NCBI RefSeq assembly: GCF_001507435.1 | Contig: NZ_LMWH01000259.1 | Coordinates: 4,130 to 68,129, forward strand | Source of the DNA: Streptomyces sp. NRRL F-5122 | GTDB taxonomy: Bacteria; Actinomycetota; Actinomycetes; Streptomycetales; Streptomycetaceae | DNA length: 64,000 bases | Direction of reading: 5' to 3' | In this document: positions 50,560 through 59,746 of the stretch, in pieces | Position numbering within the stretch: position 1 is the first letter of the stretch | Layout of the letters: each line of letters starts with the position of its first letter | Translations under genes and position numbers: made by a program | Notes under the pieces: generated by a model | Databases searched by the model: none | What the model was told of the DNA's origin: nothing | Seen by the model: the letters and a program-made list of their open reading frames with translations, nothing else

Positions 50560-53483
50560 TGACCCGCGATCCCCTGATCGCGCTGCGCCCCTGGGAGTCG
50601 CCCGAGGTGACCTCCTGGGGGCGGCTGCCCATGTGCGCGGTCGACCGCCGTTCGCAAGCGATGCCGCTGGACGGCCGGTGGCGCTTCCAGCTGCTGCCCG
50701 CACCGGACGCCCCCGTGACCGGCGACTGGGCGTCCCAGCACGTCCCCGGCGCCTGGACCCTCCAGGACACCTGGGACCTGCCGCAGTACACCAACGTCCG
50801 CATGCCGTTCGACACGTTCCCGCCCGCCGTGCCCGCCGCCGACCCGACCGGCGTGTACGAGCGTGACGTGCGGATACCCGCCGCGTGGGCGGACCGGCGG
50901 ATCGTGCTCCAGGTCGGGGCCGCCGAGAGCGTGCTGCTGGTGCATGTGGACGGACGGCCCGTGGGCGTCTCGAAGGACTCCCATCTGGCCGCCGAGTTCG
51001 ACCTTTCCGGTGTACTGCGCCCCGGCGAGCGAAGCACCCTGCGCCTGACGGTGGTGAAGTGGTCGGACGCCACACACCTCGAGGACCAGGACCAGTGGTG
51101 GCACGGCGGGATCACCCGGTCGGTGCTGCTGTACACGACGGATCCGCTGCACCTGGCGGACGTGACCGTGCGGGCGCGGCGGAGCGGGGAGCTGCGGGTC
51201 GACTGCCGGGTACGGCACGCCGCGGGCGCGCTGCCCGAGGGCTGGTACGTCAGCGGCGAGGTGGACGGCCGGACGCTCACCCAGGACGAGGACTTCGACC
51301 GCGCCAACGCCGAGGACGAGCGTGTCTCGGCGTTCCTCGGCGAGGCACGTCTGCTCACCACCGTGCCCGAAGTGCGCACCTGGACCGCCGAGACGCCCGA
51401 GCTGTACGAATTGACCGTCCGGCTCCACCGTGCCGACGGCACGGTCGCCGACACCTCGCACCATCGTGTCGGCTTCCGCGACGTCGAGATCGTCGGCCGG
51501 GACCTGCTCGTCAACGGCGAGCGTGTGTTCATCCGGGGCGTCAACCGGCACGACTTCCATCCGCTCACCGGCCGGACGGTGACCTACGACGACATGCGCG
51601 CCGATCTGGCCGTGCTCAAGCGCTTCGGCTTCAACGCGATCCGCACCGCCCACTACCCGAACGACCCGGCGCTCTACGACCTCGCGGACGAGCTCGGCCT
51701 CTACGTCGTCGACGAGGCGGACATCGAGTCCCACGACCACGCCCACGAGATCGCCGACGACCCCCGCTATCTGAACGCCTTCGTGGACCGTGTCTCGCGG
51801 ATGGTGCTGCGGGACAAGAACCACCCGTCGATCATCGTCTGGTCGCTGGGCAACGAGTCCGACTACGGCGCGAACCACGACGCGGCGGCCGGCTGGCTGC
51901 GCCGGCACGATCCGACCCGGCCCCTCCAGTACGAGGGCGCCGCGAAGCTCGGCTGGGCCGACCCGGGCCTCGCCTCCGACATCGCGTGCCCCATGTACGC
52001 GCCGATCGAGGACTGCGTCGCGCACGCCCTGTCCGGCAAGCAGACCAAGCCGCTCATCCAGTGCGAGTACTCGCACGCCATGGGAAACAGCAACGGGACC
52101 CTCGCCGACCACTGGGCCGCCATCGAGGCCACCCCGGGTCTTCAGGGCGGCTTCATCTGGGAGTTCTGGGACCACGGCATTCTCCAGCAGGTGAGCGACG
52201 GAAGACCGGCCGGGCGCGCGGGCGCCGGCCTGCATGGCAACGGTGTCGCCGCGCCCGGGCATCGCTGGGCGTACGGCGGCGACTTCGGCGAGACGGTGCA
52301 CGACGGCGCATTCATCGCGGACGGCGTGGTCTTCCCCGACCGCACGCCCAAACCGGTGATGTACGAGCACCGGGAGATCGCGGCGCCGCTACGGGTGGAG
52401 TGCTACAGGCACGAGGGCATCGTCCTGCGCAACCACCAGCACTTCCGGGGCCTGGACTGGCTGACGGGCCGGTGGGAGCTGGCGCTCGCCGACGGCCGCA
52501 CCCTGAGCGCGCCTGCCGTTCTGCCCGATCTGCGGCCCGGCGAGACGGCGGCGGTCCCGCTGCCGTTCGAGCTGCCGCGGGACGGGGGCGAGGCCTGGCT
52601 CACGCTCCGCGTGAGCACGGCGGAGGATCTGCCGTGGGCGCCGCGCGGTACGGAGGTGTGCGCGCCCCAGGTGCGGTTGCGGCTGGTCCCGAGGACCGTT
52701 GCCGAGCCGGCGGCGGACCGGCGGGTTCAGGTCGACGCGGAGGGGCTGCTCGTCCATCCGCTGCTGGTCGCCGCCCCCACACTGTCGCTGTGGCGGGCAC
52801 CGACCGACAACGACGAGCTGGGCGGCATCGCGCCGCGCTGGCGGGCCTGGGGGCTCGACGCGCTCGTACGCAAGGTCGTCTCCGTCCAGCGTGACGCATC
52901 ACGGGTGACGGTGCTGGCGGAGTACGCCGGCACGGTCGGCGTCGTCCGCCACCGCCAGGTGTTCACCCCGGTCGAGAGCGGCATCCTGGTCGACGAACAG
53001 GCCGAGCTGCCCGAGGAGTTCGACGACGTGGCACGCGTCGGCTCGGTCTTCGAGACGGTGGCGGGATTCGACCTGCTGGAGTGGTTCGGACAGGGACCCT
53101 GGGAGTCGTATCCCGACCGCAGCGCGGGCGCGCCCGTGGGCCACCACCGCGTCCCCGTCGACGCGCTGTTCACCCCTTATCTGCGTCCGCAGGAGAGCGG
53201 CGGCCGGCACGGTGTACGCCACTTCACCTTGAGCGGGCCGGACGCCACCGGTCTCGGCGTGGTCCTGGACGAGCCGCGCCAGGTCTCCGTGACCCGCTAC
53301 CGCGCCGAGGATCTGACCGGTGCCGCACACCACGACGAGCTGAAGCCCCGCTCCGGCTGCGTGGTGCACATCGATGCCGCACACCGCGGGCTGGGCACGG
53401 CCTCCTGCGGTCCCGACACCTCGTCCTCGTATCTCGTCCCCCCGGGCGTCCACCGCTGGAGCTGGACGCTGCGCAGTCTCTGA
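50559..53483 (+). CDS. GH2 beta-galactosidase (LacZ-type)
   Basis: A 974-residue cytoplasmic beta-galactosidase of the long LacZ type. N-terminal sugar-binding and immunoglobulin-like domains span about 1-300. The TIM barrel has NRHDFHPLTGR and the acid/base Glu433 in SLGNESDYG, with the nucleophile Glu503 in CEYSHAMGN. The C-terminal Bgal_small_N domain begins near 720. No signal peptide. It follows the importer genes without a gap, so its substrate is an imported galactoside. With the mannosidase and fucosidase it fits degradation of complex glycan oligosaccharides rather than lactose alone. Confidence 0.93.
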   Translation: MTRDPLIALRPWESPEVTSWGRLPMCAVDRRSQAMPLDGRWRFQLLPAPDAPVTGDWASQHVPGAWTLQDTWDLPQYTNVRMPFDTFPPAVPAADPTGVYERDVRIPAAWADRRIVLQVGAAESVLLVHVDGRPVGVSKDSHLAAEFDLSGVLRPGERSTLRLTVVKWSDATHLEDQDQWWHGGITRSVLLYTTDPLHLADVTVRARRSGELRVDCRVRHAAGALPEGWYVSGEVDGRTLTQDEDFDRANAEDERVSAFLGEARLLTTVPEVRTWTAETPELYELTVRLHRADGTVADTSHHRVGFRDVEIVGRDLLVNGERVFIRGVNRHDFHPLTGRTVTYDDMRADLAVLKRFGFNAIRTAHYPNDPALYDLADELGLYVVDEADIESHDHAHEIADDPRYLNAFVDRVSRMVLRDKNHPSIIVWSLGNESDYGANHDAAAGWLRRHDPTRPLQYEGAAKLGWADPGLASDIACPMYAPIEDCVAHALSGKQTKPLIQCEYSHAMGNSNGTLADHWAAIEATPGLQGGFIWEFWDHGILQQVSDGRPAGRAGAGLHGNGVAAPGHRWAYGGDFGETVHDGAFIADGVVFPDRTPKPVMYEHREIAAPLRVECYRHEGIVLRNHQHFRGLDWLTGRWELALADGRTLSAPAVLPDLRPGETAAVPLPFELPRDGGEAWLTLRVSTAEDLPWAPRGTEVCAPQVRLRLVPRTVAEPAADRRVQVDAEGLLVHPLLVAAPTLSLWRAPTDNDELGGIAPRWRAWGLDALVRKVVSVQRDASRVTVLAEYAGTVGVVRHRQVFTPVESGILVDEQAELPEEFDDVARVGSVFETVAGFDLLEWFGQGPWESYPDRSAGAPVGHHRVPVDALFTPYLRPQESGGRHGVRHFTLSGPDATGLGVVLDEPRQVSVTRYRAEDLTGAAHHDELKPRSGCVVHIDAAHRGLGTASCGPDTSSSYLVPPGVHRWSWTLRSL

Positions 53484-53543
53484 CCCCGGCCCTTCCCGCA
53501 CCCCCCGCGCTTCCCCTCCTCTGCCACCTCTCACGGAGCACAC

Positions 53544-55394
53544 GTGTGTACTTCGCATGACCACACCCAGGGCGAGGCCGCGCAGGCCGGCGCCGGAAGA
53601 CGCAGCTTCCTGCGCGCAACCGCGCTGCTCGGCGCCGCCGCGACCGCCGGAGTCGCACTGCCGGCCACCGCCGAGGCGGCGCCTGCGGCGACTTCCGGCC
53701 ACCTGCGCCCCGATCCCGACAGCCGGCGCTTCACGCTCGTCGTGATGCCGGACACCCAGTACCTCTTCGACGGGCCCAGCATCGACCCGGCGCCCATCGA
53801 GGCCTCGCTGCGCTACCTCCTGGAGCACGGCCGGGACGAGAACATCGTCTTCCTGTCGCATCTGGGAGATCTCACGGAGAACGGCGCCGCGGCCGAGTTC
53901 GACGCGGCGAGCGAGGCGTTCCGGCTCCTCGACCGCCACGGGGTCGGATACAGCGTGCTCGCCGGCAACCACGACATCCGTTCGTCCGGTGACGACCAGC
54001 GCGGCCACACTCCGTATCTGGACGCCTTCGGCCCGCAGCGCTTCAAGGGCGGGCCCACCTTCGGGGGCTCCTCTCCGGACGGCTACAACACCTTTCACCT
54101 GTTCCGGGCGGCCGGCCGGGAATGGCTTGTGCTCGCCCTGGACTGGAGGCTGTCGGCACAGGGCTTCGCCTGGGCGAAGAACGTGATCGCGCAGCACCCG
54201 AGGACACCGGTCGTCCTCACCACGCACGAGCTAGTCTACGGGGACGACGCGCTGTCGTCGTACGGGCAGCAGCTGTGGGACCAGCTGATCGCGGACCACG
54301 ACCAGATCTTCCTCACCCTGAACGGCCACTTCTGGCCCGCCGCCCGCGCCACCCGGAGGAACTCCGCGGGCAACGACGTGCACCTTCACCTGACGAACTA
54401 TCAGAACCGCTACTACGGCGGCGCGGCGATGATCCGCCTCTACCGCTTCGACCTGGACCGCAACACGATCGACGTGGAGACGATCTCCCCGTGGATCCTC
54501 GGCAGGGCGGCCCGGGGGCTCAACGAACTGGAGCGGCAGGAGATGGAACTGACCGGCCCCGAGGACCGGTTCTCCGTCGCGATCGACTTCGAGCAGCGCT
54601 TCTCCGGCTTCGCCCCGGTTCCGGCCCGCCCCGCGCGGTCCACGTACGAGATGCTCGTCCGCGGTACGGTCGCGTACTGGCGCTTCGACGGGCACGCGGA
54701 CGGCGCCTCCGTGGACGGCACGGTCCGCGACCTGTCCGGCCGCGGCAACGACCTGACCGTCGTCAAGGTCCAGGACGGCACCCTGAACTGGTCGTCGGAC
54801 CATCACCCGGATCAGCCGGGACACGGCAGTCTGCGCTTCCAGGGATACAAGTCCCCGCTGCGCGGCGCCTATCTGCGCACGGTCGACAGCGCTCCGCTCA
54901 ACTCGGCCACGTTCGCCCGCGGTTACACCGTCGAGGCCTTCTACAAGGTGCCCGCGGACTGGGACGCGTCCCACAACGCGTGGGCAGGCCTCGTCAGCCG
55001 CTCGGGCACGGGCGGCGCAGCGGGCAAGACGCAGGACGACCCGGACGAGCCGATCGCCACCCTGTCGCTGTCCGACGGCCCCGGCCCGCAGTGGGCCGTG
55101 CGCCCCCTCAACCAGGAGGGCATCGCCACCAACTGGGGTCACGAGACCGCGCGGGAGACCTGGTGGCACGTGGCGGTCGTCAACGACGGAAGCCACACGA
55201 CGATGTACGTCCAGGGCTGCCCCGTCGTCCGCAACCCCACGGCCCGCTCCGTCGGGCTCACCTCGCTCGGCCTGCCGTGGCTGCTCGGCGGATACGAGTA
55301 CGCGGGCAGGATCGACCAGATCCACCGCGGGTGGCTCGGCGATGTGCGCATCGTCGACCGCGCCCTGCCCGTGTCCCAGTTCATGAACCACTGA
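53544..55394 (+). CDS. Tat-exported metallophosphoesterase with LamG domain
   Basis: A 616-residue secreted protein. The Tat signal is GRRSFLRATALLG (about 18-30). A calcineurin-like phosphoesterase domain (about 60-330) has the metal motifs MPDTQY, HLGDLTENG, GNHDIR, TTHELVY and LNGHFWP. A C-terminal LamG/concanavalin-like domain (about 370-612) starts TVAYWRFDGHADG and contains WWHVAVVND and MYVQG. LamG domains often bind carbohydrates, so the enzyme may dephosphorylate a glycan or glycan-linked substrate outside the cell. The GTG at 53544 lies 60 nt after the beta-galactosidase stop and is probably in the same operon. Confidence 0.85.
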   Translation: MCTSHDHTQGEAAQAGAGRRSFLRATALLGAAATAGVALPATAEAAPAATSGHLRPDPDSRRFTLVVMPDTQYLFDGPSIDPAPIEASLRYLLEHGRDENIVFLSHLGDLTENGAAAEFDAASEAFRLLDRHGVGYSVLAGNHDIRSSGDDQRGHTPYLDAFGPQRFKGGPTFGGSSPDGYNTFHLFRAAGREWLVLALDWRLSAQGFAWAKNVIAQHPRTPVVLTTHELVYGDDALSSYGQQLWDQLIADHDQIFLTLNGHFWPAARATRRNSAGNDVHLHLTNYQNRYYGGAAMIRLYRFDLDRNTIDVETISPWILGRAARGLNELERQEMELTGPEDRFSVAIDFEQRFSGFAPVPARPARSTYEMLVRGTVAYWRFDGHADGASVDGTVRDLSGRGNDLTVVKVQDGTLNWSSDHHPDQPGHGSLRFQGYKSPLRGAYLRTVDSAPLNSATFARGYTVEAFYKVPADWDASHNAWAGLVSRSGTGGAAGKTQDDPDEPIATLSLSDGPGPQWAVRPLNQEGIATNWGHETARETWWHVAVVNDGSHTTMYVQGCPVVRNPTARSVGLTSLGLPWLLGGYEYAGRIDQIHRGWLGDVRIVDRALPVSQFMNH

Positions 55395-55409
55395 CTTCGG
55401 TCACCGACG

Positions 55410-55458
55410 GAGCGGGCCGGGGTGGGCCGGGCGCCCACCCCGGGTCGCCGGCCCGCTC
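55410..55458. terminator. Large double-stem terminator between convergent genes
   Basis: Outer 11-bp arms (GAGCGGGCCGG and its complement) enclose an inner stem (GGGGTGGG with CCCACCCC). It begins 16 nt after the phosphoesterase stop and faces the AraC gene. Confidence 0.85.
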
Positions 55459-55471
55459 GTCCCGGCTCCGC

Positions 55472-56359
55472 TCACCTCAGCTCCGCGCGGAACGCGGCCG
55501 GGGTCGTGTCCGTGTGCTGGTGGAAGAACTTGGAGAAGTTCGCCGCGTCGGCGAACCCCACGGCGGCACCGACCCGCCCGATCGGCAGGTCCGTGTGCGC
55601 GAGGAGGCGTTTGGCCTCCAGGATCACGCGCTTGTCTATGAAGCCCTTGGGCGTCTCGCCGGTGGCGGCGCGCACCGCGCGGACCAGGGTGCGCCGGGAG
55701 TATCCGAGGCCGTCGGCGTACGCGCTGACGCTGTGGTTGGTCGCGAACCCCTTCTCCACCTCGTCCCGGAAGCGGGTGAAGGTCGTGTCGGCCTGCTCCT
55801 GGGCCGCCTTTGCGGAGCTGGCCGCCAGATGCGCGAGACGCAGCAGGAACGCGGTCAGGGAGTGGCGCAGCACCGACGTGTGCAGACTCAGGGGCAGCGT
55901 GCTGGTGTCCTCGTACTCGCGCCGCAGCTGGGCGAGGGCCGACCGGAGCCCGTCGAGCTGGGCCGGGTCGGGGTGCAGCAGGGGCGGCAGTTCGTAGCGG
56001 TACAGACCCGCCGCCTCCACGGTGGCGCGCGGCAGGAATCCGGGCTGCATGGTGAGCACGATGCCGTGGTACTCGCTCGCCCGGGAGAAGCGGTGGACCT
56101 GTCCGGGGCGGATCCACAGGAGGTCGCCGGCGTTCATCCGGTACTCGGCGAAGTCCACCATGTGCGTCACGGGGCCGCCGGCGAAGAGCATGACCACATG
56201 GAAGTCGATCCGGTGGACGCGGTCGACCGGCGCGGCCCGGTGCCAGGGGCGTCCGGGGTCCATGGAGGCCACCTGCATACCGACACCGCAGACGCTCTGG
56301 TCGACCGGGAAGGGGTACGTTCTGATCCCGTCACCGTCTTGCGTGGTTCTGTCCACCAT
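55472..56359 (-). CDS. AraC-family transcriptional regulator
   Basis: A 295-residue regulator. An N-terminal cupin-like sensing domain (about 15-130, with HVVMLFAGG and GDLLWIRPGQVHRF) is joined to a C-terminal double helix-turn-helix (about 195-295) ending in the AraC signature VGFADAANFSKFFHQHTDTTP. The ATG at 56359 is preceded by GAGAAGGAC; the longer frame adds an unconserved leader. It is divergent from the transketolase operon, with a perfect 15-bp palindrome between them, and is convergent with the glycan locus. It could regulate either, but the shared promoter region makes the pentose-phosphate operon the nearer candidate. Confidence 0.9.
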   Translation of the reverse strand: MVDRTTQDGDGIRTYPFPVDQSVCGVGMQVASMDPGRPWHRAAPVDRVHRIDFHVVMLFAGGPVTHMVDFAEYRMNAGDLLWIRPGQVHRFSRASEYHGIVLTMQPGFLPRATVEAAGLYRYELPPLLHPDPAQLDGLRSALAQLRREYEDTSTLPLSLHTSVLRHSLTAFLLRLAHLAASSAKAAQEQADTTFTRFRDEVEKGFATNHSVSAYADGLGYSRRTLVRAVRAATGETPKGFIDKRVILEAKRLLAHTDLPIGRVGAAVGFADAANFSKFFHQHTDTTPAAFRAELR

Positions 56360-56437
56360 GTCCTTCTCGTGCCGCCTCGATCGCGCTACCGATGTCCCAC
56401 TTTCACCGAAGGCTGACACAGGGGCACCTTCCACTGC

Positions 56438-56468
56438 AAAAGTCAGACTTTTAGGTTTGAACGCGTTC
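56438..56468. promoter_or_regulatory. Two palindromes in the araC-tkt promoter region
   Basis: AAAAGTCAGACTTTT (56438-56452) is a perfect 15-bp palindrome. GAACGCGTTC (56459-56468) is a second perfect one, seven bases on. Both lie between the divergent araC and tkt genes and are unusually AT-rich for this genome. They are candidate operators. Confidence 0.5.
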
Positions 56469-56505
56469 TGTCAGCGATTCGCCACGCAGTGAGGACTTCT
56501 TGAAG

Positions 56506-58581
56506 ATGAGTGCGCAGAGCCTCGATGGATTCGACTGGACCGATCTCGACCGGCGGGCCGTCGACACCGCCCGCATCCTGGCCGCCGACGCGGTGCAGAA
56601 GGTCGGCAACGGACACCCGGGCACCGCGATGAGCCTGGCCCCGGCCGCTTACACGATCTTTCAGAAGGTGATGCGGCACGATCCGGCCGACCCCGAGTGG
56701 ACCGGCCGCGACCGTTTTGTCCTCTCCCCCGGCCACACCTCACTGACCCTGTACACACAGCTCTTCCTGGCCGGATACGAGCTGGAACTCGATGATCTGA
56801 AGGCGTTCCGCACCCACGGCTCGAAGACCCCGGGTCATCCCGAGTACGGGCACACCGCGGGCGTGGAGACCACCACGGGACCGCTCGGCCAGGGCGTCGC
56901 CAACGCGGTCGGCATGGCCATGGCCGCCCGCTACGAGCGCGGCCTGTTCGACCCGGACGCCCCCGAGGGCACCTCTCCCTTCGATCACATGATCTGGGCG
57001 ATCGTCTCCGACGGCGACCTGGAGGAGGGCATCTCCGCCGAGGCGTCCTCGCTCGCCGGCCACCAGAAGCTCGGCAACCTCGTCTTCCTCTACGACGACA
57101 ACCACATCTCCATCGAGGGCGACACCGCGACGGCCTTCTCCGAGGACGTGCTCAAGCGCTACGAGGCCTACGGCTGGCACGTCCAGCGCATCGAACCCGG
57201 CGAGAACGGCGACATCGACGTGCATGCCCTGTACGCCGCGCTCAGGACCGCGCAGGACGAGACCGGGCGGCCGTCGTTCATCGCGATGCGCACGATCATC
57301 GCCTGGCCGGCCCCGAACGCGCAGAACACCGAGGCCTCCCACGGGTCCGCCCTCGGCACGGACGAGGTCGCTGCCACCAAGCGCGTCCTCGGCTTCGACC
57401 CCGAGCAGACCTTCGAGGTCGCCGACGAGGTCCTGGCCCACACCCGCACGGCCCTCGACCGCGGCACCGAGGCGCACGCCGCCTGGGACAAGCGCATCGC
57501 CGAGTGGCGTGCCGCCCAGCCCGAGCGCGCCGAGCTGTTCGACCGCGTCGTCGCCGGTCAGCTGCCCGAGGGCTGGGAGGACGCATTGCCGGTCTTCGAG
57601 GAGGGCGCGTCCGTCGCGACGCGTGCCGCCTCCGGCAAGGTGCTGCAGGCCCTGGGGGCGGTCGTCCCCGAGCTGTGGGGCGGCTCCGCCGACCTGGCCG
57701 GCTCGAACAACACCACCATCAACAAGAACAGCTCCTTCCTGCCGAAGGGCAACCCGCTCCCGGAGGCGGACCCGTACGGCCGCACCATCCACTTCGGCAT
57801 CCGTGAGCACTCCATGGCCGCGGAGATGAACGGCATCGCCCTGCACGGCAACACCCGCGTCTACGGCGGCACCTTCCTGGTGTTCTCCGACTACATGCGC
57901 AACGCGGTCCGCCTGTCGGCCCTCATGCAGCTCCCCGTCACCTATGTGTGGACCCATGACTCCATCGGTCTGGGCGAGGACGGCCCCACCCACCAGCCGG
58001 TCGAGCACCTGGCCTCGCTGCGCGCCATCCCGGGACTGAACATGGTCCGCCCGGCCGACGCCAACGAGACCGCCATCGCCTGGCGCGAGATCCTCAAGCG
58101 GCACTCGACGAACCCCGCCCCGCACGGTCTCGCGCTGACCCGCCAGGGCGTGCCGACCTACGCCCCCAACCCCGAGGCCGCGAAGGGCGGTTACATCCTT
58201 CAGGAGTCCTCGACCGAGATCCCGGACGTCATCCTCCTCGCCACCGGCTCCGAGGTGCAGCTCGCCGTCGGCGCCCGGGAGCGGCTGGAGGCCGAGGGTG
58301 TGGGTACCCGCGTGGTGTCGATGCCGTCCGTCGAGTGGTTCCAGGAGCAGCCCGCCGACTACCGCGAGCGGGTCCTTCCGCCGTCCGTGAAGGCCCGCGT
58401 GGCGGTGGAGGCGGGCATCGCCCTGACCTGGTACCGGTACGTCGGTGAGAGTGGACGCATCGTCTCCCTGGAGCACTTCGGCGCCTCCGCCGACGCCAAG
58501 ACCCTGTTCGCCGAGTACGGCTTCACCGCCGAGAACGTGGCCGCCGCGGCCCGGGAATCCCTCGCCGCCGTCCGCGGTTGA
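56506..58581 (+). CDS. tkt: Transketolase
   Basis: A 691-residue thiamine-diphosphate enzyme that transfers two-carbon units between pentose, tetrose, hexose and triose phosphates in the non-oxidative pentose-phosphate pathway. The cofactor motif GDGDLEEG lies at about 169-176 with the matching Asn downstream in DDNHIS. The pyrimidine-binding domain has [15 protein letters not shown] and [15 protein letters not shown] start at ATG 56506 (MSAQSLDG); the TTG two codons earlier is closer to GAGGA and cannot be excluded. It is the first gene of tkt-tal-zwf-opcA-pgi-gnd. Confidence 0.95.
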   Translation: MSAQSLDGFDWTDLDRRAVDTARILAADAVQKVGNGHPGTAMSLAPAAYTIFQKVMRHDPADPEWTGRDRFVLSPGHTSLTLYTQLFLAGYELELDDLKAFRTHGSKTPGHPEYGHTAGVETTTGPLGQGVANAVGMAMAARYERGLFDPDAPEGTSPFDHMIWAIVSDGDLEEGISAEASSLAGHQKLGNLVFLYDDNHISIEGDTATAFSEDVLKRYEAYGWHVQRIEPGENGDIDVHALYAALRTAQDETGRPSFIAMRTIIAWPAPNAQNTEASHGSALGTDEVAATKRVLGFDPEQTFEVADEVLAHTRTALDRGTEAHAAWDKRIAEWRAAQPERAELFDRVVAGQLPEGWEDALPVFEEGASVATRAASGKVLQALGAVVPELWGGSADLAGSNNTTINKNSSFLPKGNPLPEADPYGRTIHFGIREHSMAAEMNGIALHGNTRVYGGTFLVFSDYMRNAVRLSALMQLPVTYVWTHDSIGLGEDGPTHQPVEHLASLRAIPGLNMVRPADANETAIAWREILKRHSTNPAPHGLALTRQGVPTYAPNPEAAKGGYILQESSTEIPDVILLATGSEVQLAVGARERLEAEGVGTRVVSMPSVEWFQEQPADYRERVLPPSVKARVAVEAGIALTWYRYVGESGRIVSLEHFGASADAKTLFAEYGFTAENVAAAARESLAAVRG

Positions 58582-58600
58582 TCCGATCGCCAGAAAGAAG

Positions 58601-59746
58601 ATGATCACAGTGACCGAAGCATCCGCAGCAGCGGAGCCGTTGAAGCGCCTGTCCGACGCGGGCGTGTCGATCTGGCTGGACGACCTCTCCCGCAAGCGGA
58701 TCGCGTCCGGCAACCTGGCCGAACTCGTCGCGGCGAAGCACGTGGTGGGCGTCACCACCAACCCGTCCATCTTCCAGGCCGCCATCGGCTCGGGAGAGGG
58801 TTACGAGGAGCAGTTGGCCGATCTGGCCGCCCGGGGCGTGACGGTCGACGAGGCCGTGCGCATGATGACCACCGCGGACGTCCGCGACGCCGCGGACATC
58901 CTGCGGCCCGTCCACGAGGCCACGCACGGCCGGGACGGCCGGGTCTCCATCGAGGTCGACCCGCGGCTCGCCCACCGGACCAGGGCGACGGTGGCCGAGG
59001 CCAAGCAGCTCGCCTGGCTCGTCGACCGCCCCAACGTGATGATCAAGATCCCGGCCACCGACGCCGGCCTCCCGGCCATCACCGAGGTGATCGGACGGGG
59101 TATCAGCGTCAACGTGACGCTGATCTTCTCGCTGGAGCGCTACCGGCAGGTGATGGACGCGTACCTCGCCGGTCTGGAGAAGGCGAACGCCGCCGGCCTC
59201 GACCTGTCCACCATCCACTCCGTCGCCTCCTTCTTCGTCTCCCGCGTCGACTCCGAGATCGACAAGCGCCTGACGAAGCTCGGCACGGACGAGGCACTCG
59301 CGCTCAAGGGCAGGGCCGCACTGGCGAACGCGCGGCTCGCCTACGAGGCCTACGAAGAGGTCTTCGCGGGTGAGCGCTGGCTCGCCCTGGCCCGCGCCGG
59401 AGCCAACGAGCAGCGTCCGCTGTGGGCCTCGACCGGCGTGAAGGACCCGACGTACAAGGACACCCTGTACGTCGACGAACTGATCGCTCCGGGCACGGTC
59501 AACACCATGCCCGAGGCCACGCTCGACGCCACCGCCGACCACGGCGACATCCGGGGCGACGCGGTGACCGGCGGCTATGTGCAGGCCCGTGCGGACCTGG
59601 ACGCCGTGGAGCGGCTCGGCATCTCCTACGACGAGGTCGTGAAGCAGCTCGAGGACGAAGGCGTCGCGAAGTTCGAGACGGCCTGGGTCGACCTGCTGGA
59701 AGCAGTGGCAACCTCTCTCAGGAACAAGGGAGTTGACGGGGAATGA
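58601..59746 (+). CDS. tal: Transaldolase
   Basis: A 381-residue transaldolase of the long actinobacterial type, transferring a dihydroxyacetone unit between sedoheptulose-7-phosphate and glyceraldehyde-3-phosphate. TTNPSIF is near residue 51. The Schiff-base lysine is in [13 protein letters not shown] and the conserved [11 protein letters not shown] follows. The ATG at 58601 lies 19 nt after the tkt stop. Its own stop overlaps the zwf start (ATGA), indicating coupled translation. Confidence 0.95.
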   Translation: MITVTEASAAAEPLKRLSDAGVSIWLDDLSRKRIASGNLAELVAAKHVVGVTTNPSIFQAAIGSGEGYEEQLADLAARGVTVDEAVRMMTTADVRDAADILRPVHEATHGRDGRVSIEVDPRLAHRTRATVAEAKQLAWLVDRPNVMIKIPATDAGLPAITEVIGRGISVNVTLIFSLERYRQVMDAYLAGLEKANAAGLDLSTIHSVASFFVSRVDSEIDKRLTKLGTDEALALKGRAALANARLAYEAYEEVFAGERWLALARAGANEQRPLWASTGVKDPTYKDTLYVDELIAPGTVNTMPEATLDATADHGDIRGDAVTGGYVQARADLDAVERLGISYDEVVKQLEDEGVAKFETAWVDLLEAVATSLRNKGVDGE

